A stretch of 64,000 bases of DNA, taken from Candidatus Solirubrobacter pratensis. GTDB taxonomy: Bacteria; Actinomycetota; Thermoleophilia; Solirubrobacterales; Solirubrobacteraceae. The position numbers were made by a program, and so were the translations under genes. Of this stretch, positions 54,913 to 63,375 are shown piece by piece. Location: positions 434,001 to 498,000 of the forward strand of contig NZ_AUEK01000003.1 in the NCBI RefSeq assembly GCF_000425945.1. The letters are read 5' to 3'. Every line of letters begins with the position of its first letter. Position 1 is the stretch's first letter. The notes under the pieces were generated by a model. The model was not told the origin of the DNA and did no database searches. It saw only the letters and a program-made list of their open reading frames with translations.

Positions 54913-56102
54913 GCCAACAGGCGGCGCGCGAGCGCGTGCGGCGCCTGCGAGAGGAGCAGCGCGGCGGCGCCGAGCACCTCCGCCTTGTCGCCCAGCGCGC
55001 CCTGCGTGACGCGCACGGCTGCGACGGCGGGCGCGATCGCGCGGCGCTCGATCGCGGTACGCAGCGGGTCGAGCAGGACCGCTCCGGCTCCCGCGAGGTC
55101 GCCGCCGATCACCACCAGCTCCGGGTTGAGTACGTTCACGACCGCCGCGATCGCGTTGCCGACGGCGGCGCCGGCGTCGGCCACGGCGCGCCGCGCGCCG
55201 CGGTCGCCCTCCTGCACGAGCTCCAGCAGGCGCTGGACGGAGACCGGCTCACCGCGGCTGAACTCGAGCAGCCCCGCCACGGCCACCGGGCTGGCGATCG
55301 TCTCCAGGCAGCCGCGGTTGCCGCAGCGGCAGATCATCCCGTCCTCGACCGAGGTGACGTGGCCGAGCTCCCCCGCGACGCCGCACTTGCCGCGATACGG
55401 GCGGCCGCCGAGGATCAGCCCGAGGCCGATGCCGGCCGACAGCCGCACGTAGACCATGTCGTCGACGCCGCGGCCGGCGCCGAACATGTGCTCCCCGAGC
55501 GCGCCGACGTTCGCGTCGTTCTCGATCTGCACGGGCAGCCCGAGCCGCGCCTCCATCTCCTCGGCCGGCGAGATGCCGCCCCAGCTCGGGAGGATGCCCT
55601 CGACGTAGGCGGTGCCGGTCGCGGAGTCGATCGGCGCCGCGAGGCCCATGCCGACGCCGATCACGTGGCGCCGGTCGACGTTGGCCGACTCGAGGACGCC
55701 CTGGACCAGCTCGTGCGCGAGGTCGAAGCTCGCGGCCGGCGCGTGGTCGACCTCGGCGCGAGACCAGTCGTCGGCGATCGGGCTGCCGGAGAGGTCGCAG
55801 ACGCCGGCGCGGATGTGCTGGTGGCCGAAGTCCAAGCCGACGGCGAACGCGGCGCGCGGCGCCAGCGACACGTACATCGGCGGGCGGCCGGCGGAGCGCG
55901 GGCGCTCCTCGTTGCGGTCCGCGTGCTGCTCGACGATGCCGGCGGCCTCGAGCTCGTCGACGAGCGTCGATACCGTCGGCCGCGAGAGCCCGGTGAGGCG
56001 CGCGACGTCGTTCCGGCTGGAGCCGGGGTTGCGGAGCAGCGCCTGCATCACGCGCAGCCGGTTGAGCTCGCGCGTGCCCGCGAGTCCGAGGTCGTCAGTC
56101 AC
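54909..56102 (-). CDS. ROK-family transcriptional repressor, XylR-like
   Basis: 397 residues. N-terminal winged HTH (NRLRVMQALLRNPGSSRNDV, then LTGLSRPTVSTLVDELEAAG) and a sugar-kinase-like ROK domain with GLDFGHQHIRAGVCDL, ENDANVGALGEH, AGELGHVT and the zinc motif CRCGNRGCLE. Divergent from xylA with a promoter/operator between them, so it probably represses xylose utilisation; the inducer is likely xylose or glucose. The catalytic Asp of active kinases (ENDAN) is present. Confidence 0.92.
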   Translation of the reverse strand: MTDDLGLAGTRELNRLRVMQALLRNPGSSRNDVARLTGLSRPTVSTLVDELEAAGIVEQHADRNEERPRSAGRPPMYVSLAPRAAFAVGLDFGHQHIRAGVCDLSGSPIADDWSRAEVDHAPAASFDLAHELVQGVLESANVDRRHVIGVGMGLAAPIDSATGTAYVEGILPSWGGISPAEEMEARLGLPVQIENDANVGALGEHMFGAGRGVDDMVYVRLSAGIGLGLILGGRPYRGKCGVAGELGHVTSVEDGMICRCGNRGCLETIASPVAVAGLLEFSRGEPVSVQRLLELVQEGDRGARRAVADAGAAVGNAIAAVVNVLNPELVVIGGDLAGAGAVLLDPLRTAIERRAIAPAVAAVRVTQGALGDKAEVLGAAALLLSQAPHALARRLLA

Positions 56103-56174
56103 CTGGCTCTCCCACTGAGCAGACTTTCGTCAAGTCCTACATTACTCTCAGTCTCAGTTGCCCGACCCGATGAG

Positions 56175-56200
56175 AGTTCTGCGATTTCGTTGACAGAACT
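56175..56200. promoter_or_regulatory. likely ROK/XylR operator
   Basis: AGTTCTG (56175-56181) and CAGAACT (56194-56200) are perfect 7-bp inverted arms with a 12-base spacer. The right arm overlaps the -35 box of the xylA promoter. Position between the divergent repressor and xylA genes fits an operator. Confidence 0.65.
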
Positions 56201-56219
56201 TCGCGGACGGGCATAGCAT
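56190..56219 (+). promoter_or_regulatory. xylA promoter
   Basis: TTGACA (perfect -35, 56190-56195), an 18-base spacer and TAGCAT (-10, 56214-56219). The -35 overlaps the right arm of the inverted repeat at 56175-56200. A ribosome site (AAAGGA) lies before the TTG start. Confidence 0.75.
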
Positions 56220-56255
56220 CGCCGCCGCTCTCGCCATCCGAAAGGAACGTCCACC

Positions 56256-57455
56256 TTGAGTGTCACTGCTCCCCACCTGACCGGTGACGGCCCGAAGCCG
56301 TCGCCGAGCGACAAGTTCTCGTTCGGGCTCTGGACGGTGGGCTGGACGGCGAACGACCCGTTCGGTCCCCCGACGCGCCCGCCGCTCGATCCCGTCGAGT
56401 CGGTCCACAAGCTCGCCGAGCTCGGCGCCTGGGGCGTGACGTTCCACGACGACGACCTGATCCCGTTCGGGACGGAGGCGGCCGAGCGCGACCGCCTGAT
56501 CGCCCGCTTCAAGGCGGCGCTGGAGGAGACCGGGCTCGTCGTCCCGATGGTCACGACGAACCTCTTCTCGCATCCGGTCTTCAAGGACGGCGGCTTCACG
56601 TCCAACGACCGCGGCGTGCGGCGCTTCGCGCTGCGCAAGGTCATGCGCAACATCGATCTCGCGGCCGAGTTGGGCGCGCAGACGTACGTGTTCTGGGGTG
56701 GTCGCGAGGGCGCCGAGTACCACGCGGCCAAGGACATCGGCGCCGCGCTGGAGCGCTATCGCGAGGGCCTGGACTTCCTCGCCGGCTACGTGATCGAGAA
56801 GGGCTACGGGCTGCGCTTCGCGGTCGAGCCCAAGCCGAACGAGCCGCGCGGCGACATCCTGCTGCCGACGGTAGGCCACGCGCTCGCGTTCATCTCCACG
56901 CTCGAGCACCACGAGATGGTCGGCGTGAACCCGGAGGTCGGGCACGAGCAGATGTCCAACCTCAACTTCGCCCACGCCGTCGCCCAGGCGCTGTGGCACG
57001 GCAAGCTCTTCCACATCGACCTCAACGGCCAGTTCAGCGCGAAGTTCGACCAGGATCTCGTGTTCGGGCACGGCAACCTGATCGAGGCGTTTTCGCTCGT
57101 CGACCTGCTCGAGACGCACGAGTACGCCGGCCCGCGCCACTTCGACTACAAGCCCTCGCGCACGGAGGACTTCGACGGCGTCTGGGCCTCGGCAGCGGCG
57201 AACATGCGCACGTACCTGCTGCTCAAGGAGCGCGCCGCGGCGTTCAGGGCGGACCCCGAGGTGCAGGAGGCGCTGGCCGCGGCCAAGGTCGGCGACCTGC
57301 TCCAGCCGACGCTGAACCCCGGCGAGACGCACGCGGACCTCCTCGCCGACAAGAGCGCGTTCGAGGACTTCGACCCCGACGCCACGGGCGCCCGCGGCTA
57401 CGGCTTCGTCCGCCTCAACCAGCTCGCGCTCGAGCACCTGCTCGGCGCCCGCTAG
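56256..57455 (+). CDS. xylA: xylose isomerase
   Basis: Converts D-xylose to D-xylulose (and glucose to fructose) using two divalent metals. 399 residues: [29 protein letters not shown] (catalytic His), [26 protein letters not shown] (Glu/Lys metal site), [10 protein letters not shown] and HIDLNGQ with further ligands. Class I, Streptomyces-like. TTG start at 56256, preceded by AAAGGA. No xylB or transporter in the window. Followed by a UUCG-loop terminator. Confidence 0.96.
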   Translation: MSVTAPHLTGDGPKPSPSDKFSFGLWTVGWTANDPFGPPTRPPLDPVESVHKLAELGAWGVTFHDDDLIPFGTEAAERDRLIARFKAALEETGLVVPMVTTNLFSHPVFKDGGFTSNDRGVRRFALRKVMRNIDLAAELGAQTYVFWGGREGAEYHAAKDIGAALERYREGLDFLAGYVIEKGYGLRFAVEPKPNEPRGDILLPTVGHALAFISTLEHHEMVGVNPEVGHEQMSNLNFAHAVAQALWHGKLFHIDLNGQFSAKFDQDLVFGHGNLIEAFSLVDLLETHEYAGPRHFDYKPSRTEDFDGVWASAAANMRTYLLLKERAAAFRADPEVQEALAAAKVGDLLQPTLNPGETHADLLADKSAFEDFDPDATGARGYGFVRLNQLALEHLLGAR

Positions 57456-57462
57456 CCACCAC

Positions 57463-57484
57463 GGCCCCGGCTTCGGCCGGGGCC
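57463..57484 (+). terminator. xylA terminator with TTCG loop
   Basis: Perfect 9-bp stem GGCCCCGGC / GCCGGGGCC closed by a TTCG tetraloop, 7 bases after the xylA stop. Very stable hairpin; no T run. Confidence 0.85.
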
Positions 57485-57497
57485 TCCACACCTCGTC

Positions 57498-57648
57498 CGC
57501 CGCCGGCGTCACCCGCGCGCTTCGCCGCGGGCGTCATCGGGCCGCCTCGCCGCCGGCGTCATCGGCCCGCTCACCGCGGGCGTCATCGGGCCGCCTCGCC
57601 GCGGGCGTCATCGGGCGCCTCTCCGCGGGCGTCTCCGCCGCGACTCGC
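57498..57648. repeat. tandem repeat, 24-25 base unit, about six copies
   Basis: The unit is close to CGCCGCGGGCGTCATCGGG plus CCGCCT. Copies are imperfect at both ends of the array and nearly identical in the middle; GGGCGTCATCGGG recurs three times. It lies between the xylA terminator and the small gene at 57683. No start codon or convincing frame runs through it. Confidence 0.8.
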
Positions 57649-57682
57649 CGGCCTCTTCATCCGGACGCGTCACCATGTAGTC

Positions 57683-57850
57683 GTGTTCGACCAGATCTGG
57701 GCCGTCTTCGCCTGCGTCGCCAGCTTCGCGATGTGCGCGCTCGTCGTCTACTTCCTCATCACCGGCCGCCACGACCGCGACCGGGAGGAGGAGGCGCGCG
57801 AGTTCTTCGACGCGCATGGCTACTGGCCGGACGAGGGGCCCACCCCCTAG
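57683..57850 (+). CDS. small single-span membrane protein
   Basis: 55 residues: one hydrophobic helix (IWAVFACVASFAMCALVVYF), then a charged tail RHDRDREEEAREFF and HGYWPDEG. GTG start. Too short for most gene finders, but the helix-plus-charged-tail plan and the shared CTAG stop with the convergent gene support it. Function unknown. Confidence 0.5.
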   Translation: MFDQIWAVFACVASFAMCALVVYFLITGRHDRDREEEAREFFDAHGYWPDEGPTP

Positions 57851-58532
57851 CTCCGGAGGTCGGCCCACTCCGGCCGCTCGATCCCGGCGTACTCCTGGAT
57901 GGCGCCGTAGATCGTCTGCACGATCCGGGTGGAGTTGACCGTGATCCGCGCCGTCCCGTGCACGAGCGGTTTGCGCACTCCCTTAGAGGCCGACGACGCT
58001 CGGTTGACCGTCGCCTTCCGCAGGCATGTCGACGGTAGCTCGAGGCGCCCGAGCCACCACGCCTCGATCTCGTGGAGCGTCTTGCCGTTGCCGAGAAAGC
58101 AGTTCACGGATAAGCAGACCCGCTCATCGGGCACGTCGTAACACTCGCGCAGGAAGCGCAGGAAGAAACACATCATGTCGGCGTCGGAGTTGGTGAACGC
58201 GACGCCGTTGCGCTTCTTCGAGCCCTCGGCCCAGAACAGCACGCAGCCGGCCCAGGGGAGGGGATCGTCGATCCGGGCGATCATGCGCCCGATGGACTGC
58301 GACTCGAGCCTCGCTCGCGCGTCCGGGTGCGGTTCGTCATGAGTCCGGCTCGCTGCCGGTCGGAGAGCTCGTCGAGCCGCCGTCTCTGCTCTGGGCTCAA
58401 CGCCACATCGCGCACCCACAGGCTCACCGTCGATTGGGCGAGATGCAGTCGCCGGGCGATCGACTTGATGGAGACGCCGTCGCTTCGAAGCTGCCGGGCG
58501 CGTTCACGTACGGCTACGGGGTGCACGAACAT
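57847..58532 (-). pseudogene. frameshifted HTH / homing-endonuclease-like protein
   Basis: Two overlapping frames encode one protein. The first (from ATG 58532) gives an HTH: VRERARQLRSDGVSIKSIAR, then LHLAQSTVSLWVRDVALSPE. The second, joined near 58320-58300, gives WAGCVLFWAEGSKKRNGVAF, DADMMCFFLRFLRECYDVPD, LHEIEAWWLGRLELP and VQTIYGAIQEYAGIERPEW. The second half resembles a LAGLIDADG-type fold domain that I recall in actinobacterial hypothetical proteins. A one-base shift in a GC-rich run separates the frames: inactivation, sequencing error or programmed frameshift. It lies beside tRNA-Glu. Confidence 0.65.
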
Positions 58533-58586
58533 ATGTTCGCAGCAGTCCCGGACGGAACGCGAGCCCAGTTTCGAACCCGCGACCGA

Positions 58587-58658
58587 TACCCCCAACGGGA
58601 TTCGAACCCGTCCTACGAACGTGAAAGGCTCGCGTGCTCACCACTACACCATGGGGGC
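58587..58658 (-). tRNA. tRNA-Glu (anticodon TTC)
   Basis: On the minus strand: acceptor GCCCCCA with TGGGGGT, D arm TGGTGTAGTGGTGAGCAC, anticodon loop CTTTCAC, T arm with GGTTCGAATCC. Discriminator A, no encoded CCA. Confidence 0.93.
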
Positions 58659-58675
58659 GCGCAGACAGTCTAGGC

Positions 58676-59425
58676 CTAGATGCTGCGCGTCACACCGCCA
58701 TCGACCCGCACGCCCGTGCCGGTGATGTAGGCGGCCTGCCGCGAGCAGAGGAAGACGGCGGCCGCGGCGAGCTCCTCGACCCTGCCGAGACGGCCCGCCG
58801 GAACCGTCTCGCGCGCGCTCGCCTCGGCAGCCTCCATCGAACCTGACGTGTCCGCGACGCGGGCGGTCGCGATCCGGCCCGGATGCACGTGATTGAGCGT
58901 GACGTCATAGCGCGCGAACTCGCGCGCGAGGGTCTTGAACGCGGCGACGAGGCCGGGGCGATGCGCGTTGGAGAGCTGGAGCACGTCGATCGGCTCGCGC
59001 ACGGCCATCGAGCCGATCGCCACGACCCGGCCGAAGCCGCGCTCGCGCATCCCCGGCAGCGTGCGCTCGAGGATCTCCATGGGGGAGAGGACGAGCGTGC
59101 GGTGCGCGGCCTGCCACTGCTCGCGCGTGAACGAGAGCGGATCGCCGGCGGGCGGGCCGCCCGTGTTGGCGATGTAGACGTCGAGCGGGCCCAGGTCGCC
59201 CTCGACCCGCTCCAGGAGCGCCGGGATCGCGTCGAGGTCGGCTGAGTCGAACGCGTAGCCGCGCGCACCCTCGATCGCCGCGGCGGCCTCGTCCGCCGTC
59301 TCCTGCGAGCGCGAGGTGAGCGCGACACGCACGCCCTCGGCGGCGAGTCCTTCCGCAATGCCGCGGCCGATGCCCTTCGAGCCGCCGGTCACGAGCGCGA
59401 CCTTGCCGTCGATGCCGAGATCCAT
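58676..59425 (-). CDS. short-chain dehydrogenase/reductase lacking YxxxK
   Basis: 249 residues. The cofactor motif ALVTGGSKGIGRGIAEGLA and the terminal YITGTGVRVDGGVTRS are normal. The catalytic Tyr-x3-Lys, which should follow AIGSMAVREP, reads LSNAHRPGLVAAFK: no Tyr at the expected place, Lys kept further on. I recall an SDR branch with LSN...R...K in this position. The usual NNAG motif reads ANTGG. Function unknown. It overlaps the membrane-protein gene upstream (ATGA), so they form a pair. Confidence 0.85.
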   Translation of the reverse strand: MDLGIDGKVALVTGGSKGIGRGIAEGLAAEGVRVALTSRSQETADEAAAAIEGARGYAFDSADLDAIPALLERVEGDLGPLDVYIANTGGPPAGDPLSFTREQWQAAHRTLVLSPMEILERTLPGMRERGFGRVVAIGSMAVREPIDVLQLSNAHRPGLVAAFKTLAREFARYDVTLNHVHPGRIATARVADTSGSMEAAEASARETVPAGRLGRVEELAAAAVFLCSRQAAYITGTGVRVDGGVTRSI

Positions 59426-59775
59426 CAGGCGGCGGTGAGCCGGGGTCCGCGGCGGATCGCGAGCCGCCCGCACCAGGCGGCGAAGAGCGCAACGCCGAAC
59501 GGCGCGCCGAGCCAATGCACGCCGATGAGCACGGTGAGCAGGCTCGGGACGCCCGCAAGCGCGGCGCCGATCAGCACCGCGACCGGCGGGAGCCGCAGCA
59601 CAACGCCGGTCACCAGCGCGCACGCCGCCCACGCACCCGGCCCGGCGAGCCAACCCCAGTCGCGGAAGAACTGCTTGTCGAGCAGCGTCGCGAGCACGAG
59701 CGCCGTCACGGTGAGCAGGAGCGCCTGCAGCAGCGCCGCCCGCCAGGCGACCGACCGATCCATGCCGGGCATCAT
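59425..59775 (-). CDS. small membrane protein
   Basis: 116 residues, four hydrophobic segments (ALLQALLLTVTALVLATLL, AWAACALVTGVVLRLPPVAV, IGAALAGVPSLLTVLIGVHW, GVALFAAWCG). No motif. Co-transcribed with the SDR: its TGA overlaps the SDR ATG. Start at 59775, or ATG at 59763 (MDRSVAWRA). Confidence 0.65.
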   Translation of the reverse strand: MMPGMDRSVAWRAALLQALLLTVTALVLATLLDKQFFRDWGWLAGPGAWAACALVTGVVLRLPPVAVLIGAALAGVPSLLTVLIGVHWLGAPFGVALFAAWCGRLAIRRGPRLTAA

Positions 59776-59940
59776 CGCACGCGCACCCCTCGCCGACGAC
59801 GATCACGAAGCCCCCGCCGCGACGCAGCAATTACACGCCCGGCGTCCGGAACGATCGCGGCGAACCGCCGCCCCGATCCGCACATCCGCCCTACTCGCTC
59901 CCGCTCACGCGCAAGCCCGACTAGCATGGCTTCGCCGCAG

Positions 59941-60014
59941 GGGCGGTTAGCTCAGTTGGTCAGAGCGCCTGCCTTACAAGCAGGAGGTCGCGCGTTCGAG
60001 CCGCGCACCGCCCA
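59941..60014 (+). tRNA. tRNA-Val (anticodon TAC)
   Basis: Acceptor GGGCGGT with ACCGCCC, D arm TAGCTCAGTTGGTCAGAG, anticodon stem CCTGC/GCAGG with loop CTTACAA, T arm GCGCG-TTCGAGC-CGCGC, discriminator A. CCA not encoded. Its 3' half is overlapped by the antisense end of an integrase relic. Confidence 0.96.
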
Positions 60015-60571
60015 TCGCTGGAAATCAAGCACTTTGATTTCCCCCGTCTCAGAGCCAGCGCCCACACAGCGCCCATTGGAATTCGAGCGCCGGTCGTAAG
60101 CGTCCAACAGATCGCGCTCGTAGTCGTCCGCGCCGGCCGCCACGTGACCGTACGTGCGGTCGATCATCGGGACGCTCGTGCCCATCCGCCGCGCCAGCGT
60201 GAAGATGTCGATCCGCGCCACAAGACTCCACGTCGCGTACGTGTGGCGCAGGTCGTAGATCCGCCGGTGCGCGATCCCCGTCGCCTGCAGCGACGGCGCC
60301 CCCCGCGGGAACGGAAGTTGTTGATGTCGATCCGCTGGCCCGCCTGGTTCGGGAACACGATCCCGCCGCGGTGCTCGAGCCGATGCAGCGCGTGCACGGT
60401 CCTGGCGCGCAGCGGACGCGCCGGCGCGCGCGCTCGGTCTTCGCGTAGCGCTTCAGGCGGCCCGAGGAACTCGACCAGGACGCCATGCGTCGTGTCGAGC
60501 TCGGGGACGATCGCCTCGATCTCCTCCCAGCTCTCGAACGGATCGATCATCCGCGGCGCCGGATTCTTCAC
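59952..60571 (-). pseudogene. decayed tyrosine recombinase (phage-type integrase)
   Basis: C-terminal part only, broken by several frameshifts. In order: DPFESWEEIEAIVPELD, then KRYAKTERARRRV in another frame, then RGGIVFPNQAGQRIDINNFR, then after a shift in a six-C run (60299-60304) HRRIYDLRHTYATWSLVARI and FTLARRMGTSVPMIDRTYGH. The last two hold the RHxxxx and Tyr catalytic motifs. The frame then runs into tRNA-Val. The N-terminal two thirds are missing, replaced by an IS481-like sequence. Confidence 0.8.
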
Positions 60572-60584
60572 CAGCTATAAAGCC

Positions 60585-61487
60585 GCATGGCTGCGTCGAG
60601 CAGCTCGCGCCGCAGCGTCAGATGGAAGCGCTCCACCTTCCCGGTCGTCGTCGGCGAGCGGGGCCGGGTGAGCCGGTGCGTGATGCCGTTGCGGCGGCAG
60701 ATCTTGTCGAAGAGCACCTCGCCGCCGCGTCCGAAGCGATCGGTGAGCTGCTTGCCGTTATCTGTGAGCACCTCCTCCGGCGCGCCATAGCGCTCCAACG
60801 CCTGCGAGAAGGCCATGCAGACCGCGCGGCCGGTCGCGCGCTCGACGACGCTGGCAAGCACGCAATAGCGCGAGTGATCATCGACGCCGGTGACGACCCG
60901 GCCGTCGCGGACCTCGCCGGTGATCGTGTCGACCAGCCGCGGCCCGTAGATGATGTCCCGCTGCCAGAGCTGCATCGCTGCCGGCCGCTGCCAACGCACA
61001 TAGTCCGAGCGCTGCTTGCGCCGCGCCCGCGGGATGACGAGCGCGTGGCGGTGCAGGATGCGGTTGATCGTCGCGCGCGACCGCAACGGCTCTGGCGGCC
61101 GCCGGAACGCGCATCAACTCGTGCAGGAGCCGCTGCGCGCCCCACTTCGGGTGCCTGCGTCGCGGCTCGCACACGATCGCCTCGACCTCGCCCGAGGCCC
61201 GATGCGGACAGCTCCTCGTCGCGTGCGAGCGATCCGCCAACCCAGCCAAGCCCGCCTCTCGGTAGCGGGACCCAGGCGTGCACCGACTGGCGCGAGACGC
61301 CCGCGTCGGCCGCAACCTCAGTCACCGCGACTCCATCCAGAACTGCCATCACCGCTCGATGACCGACAACGCCACCAATGCCATTCCCGGCCTCCTCGCT
61401 GCGACCCCAGCAACAAGGACAGCCGATCACGGCCGCTGTCAAGCATCTCCTGCAACTCCGCCGTAAAGCATCAACCGAGACAGGACA
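60585..61487 (-). mobile_element. truncated IS481-family insertion sequence
   Basis: The transposase remnant occupies 60590-61370. One end is marked by a terminal-type sequence, on the minus strand TGTCCTGTCTCGGTTGATGC (61468-61487). The other end, near 60585, shows no matching inverted repeat, and the transposase stops before its usual C-terminus, so this end is deleted. It abuts the integrase relic. Confidence 0.65.
60590..61370 (-). pseudogene. IS481-type transposase pseudogene
   Basis: Three frames are needed to read it. The N-terminal HTH reads AVLDGVAVTEVAADAGVSRQ and SVHAWV; a shift gives RYREAGLAGLADRSHATRSC, VEAIVCEPRRRHPKWGAQRL; a further shift gives SRATINRILHRHALVIPRAR and the DDE core: WQRDIIYG (Asp), LTDNGKQLTDRFG (Asp), TTTGKVERFHLTLRRELLD (Glu). 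It ends before the C-terminal domain. Inactive. Confidence 0.8.
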
Positions 61488-61690
61488 CTGCAGGTGGGTG
61501 ACACTCTGCGGGTACCTTCTCTACGTAGTCAAGGGCGGCTCGCTTCGCTCGCCGCCGGCGCCGGGTGTGGGCGGCCGCAAGCGGCCGTCCTCTCCGGCGC
61601 TAGGCCGCGAAGGGGATGACCTGGAGCGTCGACCAGCTCGACGCGGGGACTCAGCTACCGAGTCGCTGCGGATAGCTCCACGGACCGGAC

Positions 61691-61753
61691 GCCGTCAAGG
61701 CGACTACTTCGCAGCTCGCTGCGCTCGGCCCTGTCGGGCTTGTCCTTGACGGC
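61691..61753. repeat. 10-bp perfect inverted repeat in the debris region
   Basis: GCCGTCAAGG (61691-61700) and CCTTGACGGC (61744-61753) flank 43 bases that contain further short repeats (GCAGCTCGCTGCGCTC). A related GTCAAGG with CGCTTCGCTCGCC occurs at about 61529-61553. Possibly part of a mobile or plasmid-derived element. Confidence 0.45.
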
Positions 61754-62235
61754 ACCGGCCCGCTCCGCTGATGCGCTGGGTAAGCCGGCTGCGCCGGAAG
61801 TGCCTCAGGCACCGAGACGACGGCATCAGACCGACGGCGGGAGAACCGGCCCAGCGGGTTCGGGACAGCCCCCATACGGGGTTCGCGGACCCCGACGTCA
61901 AGAGACGGGATGAGCACCGCGCAGACGCCTGCCAGCTGCCTAAGAGCGCGCACCGTCGAGTGGCAGAGTTGCAAGTGTCATGAACCCCTCGCTGATGCAC
62001 CTGACCGACGCCGCCGCCCATCAGGCCGACGGCAAGTCGCGCCGCTGCTTCCGTGAGCCCCGCAGCTAAGACAAAGAGCCTTGCCATGACCGTCCTCGCC
62101 ACCACCATTCGCCGGCCCCCCGCCTCGCACGCCTTCGTGGTCCCCGTCGTGCGCGAACTGCCCGCGCAGTCGACGCGCTTCGCGGCCGACTCGGCCTGGT
62201 AGCCGGGGGCGACCCCTCGTCGCACGCCAGCCGTC

Positions 62236-62412
62236 GCGCGCGAATGCGGACGGCTCACCGCGGCAGTACGCAACCGCGGCGGCCAACCGCGCCGGCGCAC
62301 CATGGACCTCGCGATCGCCGCCACCGCCAACGTGCACGGCGTACCGCTGCTCACTCACAACAGCGCGGACTTCCAGATCATCGACGACCTGATCGAGGTC
62401 CGCGCCCCGTAG
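62236..62412 (+). pseudogene. VapC-like PIN-domain toxin, C-terminal remnant
   Basis: The frame gives ARECGRLTAAVRNRGGQPRR, then DLAIAATANVHGVPLLTHNS and ADFQIIDDLIEVRAP. These match the last third of VapC RNases (the Asp of the DLxIAATA motif and the TxNxxDF motif). The N-terminal part with the first catalytic Asp is absent, and no VapB antitoxin is seen. Confidence 0.6.
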
Positions 62413-62670
62413 CCGGCGGAATCACGCATCCCACCCCCACGTGGATGTGGTCGCAGTGATCGGCGCGCGCGAAGCCTCGCGGGTCCGACGGACCGTCCGG
62501 GTCCCAGCAACAGATGAGCCGTCGACCCGCCGCTCGACGATGCAGTGCTCGACCGCACCCCCGCCCTGAACCGCGTCGGGATCGCGATCCAGAGCCCGCG
62601 GACCGTCCCGCGCGCGTACGCCTCGGCGTCCACGGTATGCCGCTGGCCCGCGCCCTATCCTCGCTCACCC

Positions 62671-63375
62671 ATGCTGGCCCAGCTGAGCGATCCCCACATC
62701 CGCCTCGACGACGACGCGCCGACGGAGGCCCTGCGCCGTGCCGTGGCCGCGCTGGAGGCACTCGATCCCACGCCGGACGCCGTGCTCGTCAGCGGCGACC
62801 TCGCCGACTCCGGCGATCCGCGCGAGTACGCGATCGCGCGCGAGATCCTGCGGGAGCTTCCTATGCCGGTCCACGTCCTCCCCGGCAACCACGACGACGT
62901 GGCCGCCCTGGAGGCCGTGTTCGGCCCGGTGGAGTACGAGGTCGACGCAGGCCCGCTGCGCCTCGTGTCCGTCGACACGACGATCCCCGGCCGCGACGAT
63001 GGCCGCATCCCGGTCGAGCGCCTCGCGGCCCGGCTCACCGGCGAGAAGCCGACGATCCTCGCCATGCACCACGCGCCGCTCGTCACGGGGGTCAAGCCGA
63101 TGGACGACCTCGGCGTCCCCGGTGAGGACCGCCGCGCGCTCGCCGAGCTGCTCGCGGGCCGGCCGCATGTGAAGCGGATCGTGACCGGCCACCTACACCG
63201 CACGATGGTCGGCGCCGTCGGCGGGGTGCCGGTCTTCGTATGCCCCGGCACCCATCTCCAGCTCGCGCTGGAGCTCACCGCGACCGCCGAGCTGCCGTCC
63301 AACGACGATCCGCCCGGCTACGCGCTGCACCTCCTGCGCGACGGCGAGGTCACGTCGCACCTCGTCCTGCTGTGA
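62671..63375 (+). CDS. metallophosphoesterase, CpdA-like cyclic-nucleotide phosphodiesterase
   Basis: 234 residues. All metallophosphoesterase motifs: LSDPHIRLD, SGDLADSGD, LPGNHDDV, MHHAPLV and TGHLHRTM. The spacing resembles CpdA/Icc 3',5'-cAMP phosphodiesterases. A CRP-like site elsewhere in the window (15696) would fit cAMP signalling, but the link is inference. The end overlaps the convergent MFS gene by 26 bases. Confidence 0.9.
   Translation: MLAQLSDPHIRLDDDAPTEALRRAVAALEALDPTPDAVLVSGDLADSGDPREYAIAREILRELPMPVHVLPGNHDDVAALEAVFGPVEYEVDAGPLRLVSVDTTIPGRDDGRIPVERLAARLTGEKPTILAMHHAPLVTGVKPMDDLGVPGEDRRALAELLAGRPHVKRIVTGHLHRTMVGAVGGVPVFVCPGTHLQLALELTATAELPSNDDPPGYALHLLRDGEVTSHLVLL

Larger units (their letters stand above)
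61488..62671. other. 1.2-kb debris region without an intact gene
   Basis: Between the IS end and the phosphodiesterase gene I see no intact coding region. It holds an inverted repeat (61691-61753), a 38-codon open frame at 62086-62202 (contains RELPAQSTRFAADSAW, no ribosome site), a VapC-like C-terminus (to 62412) and, on the minus strand near 62430-62520, a fragment with FARADHCDHIHVGV that looks like the end of a larger protein. Longer open frames on both strands lack recognisable content. Confidence 0.55.

Noticed and set aside
61704-62354. 216-codon minus-strand frame in the debris region
   Set aside because: Biased Arg/Ser/Gly composition, no recognisable domain; it overlaps the VapC remnant on the other strand.
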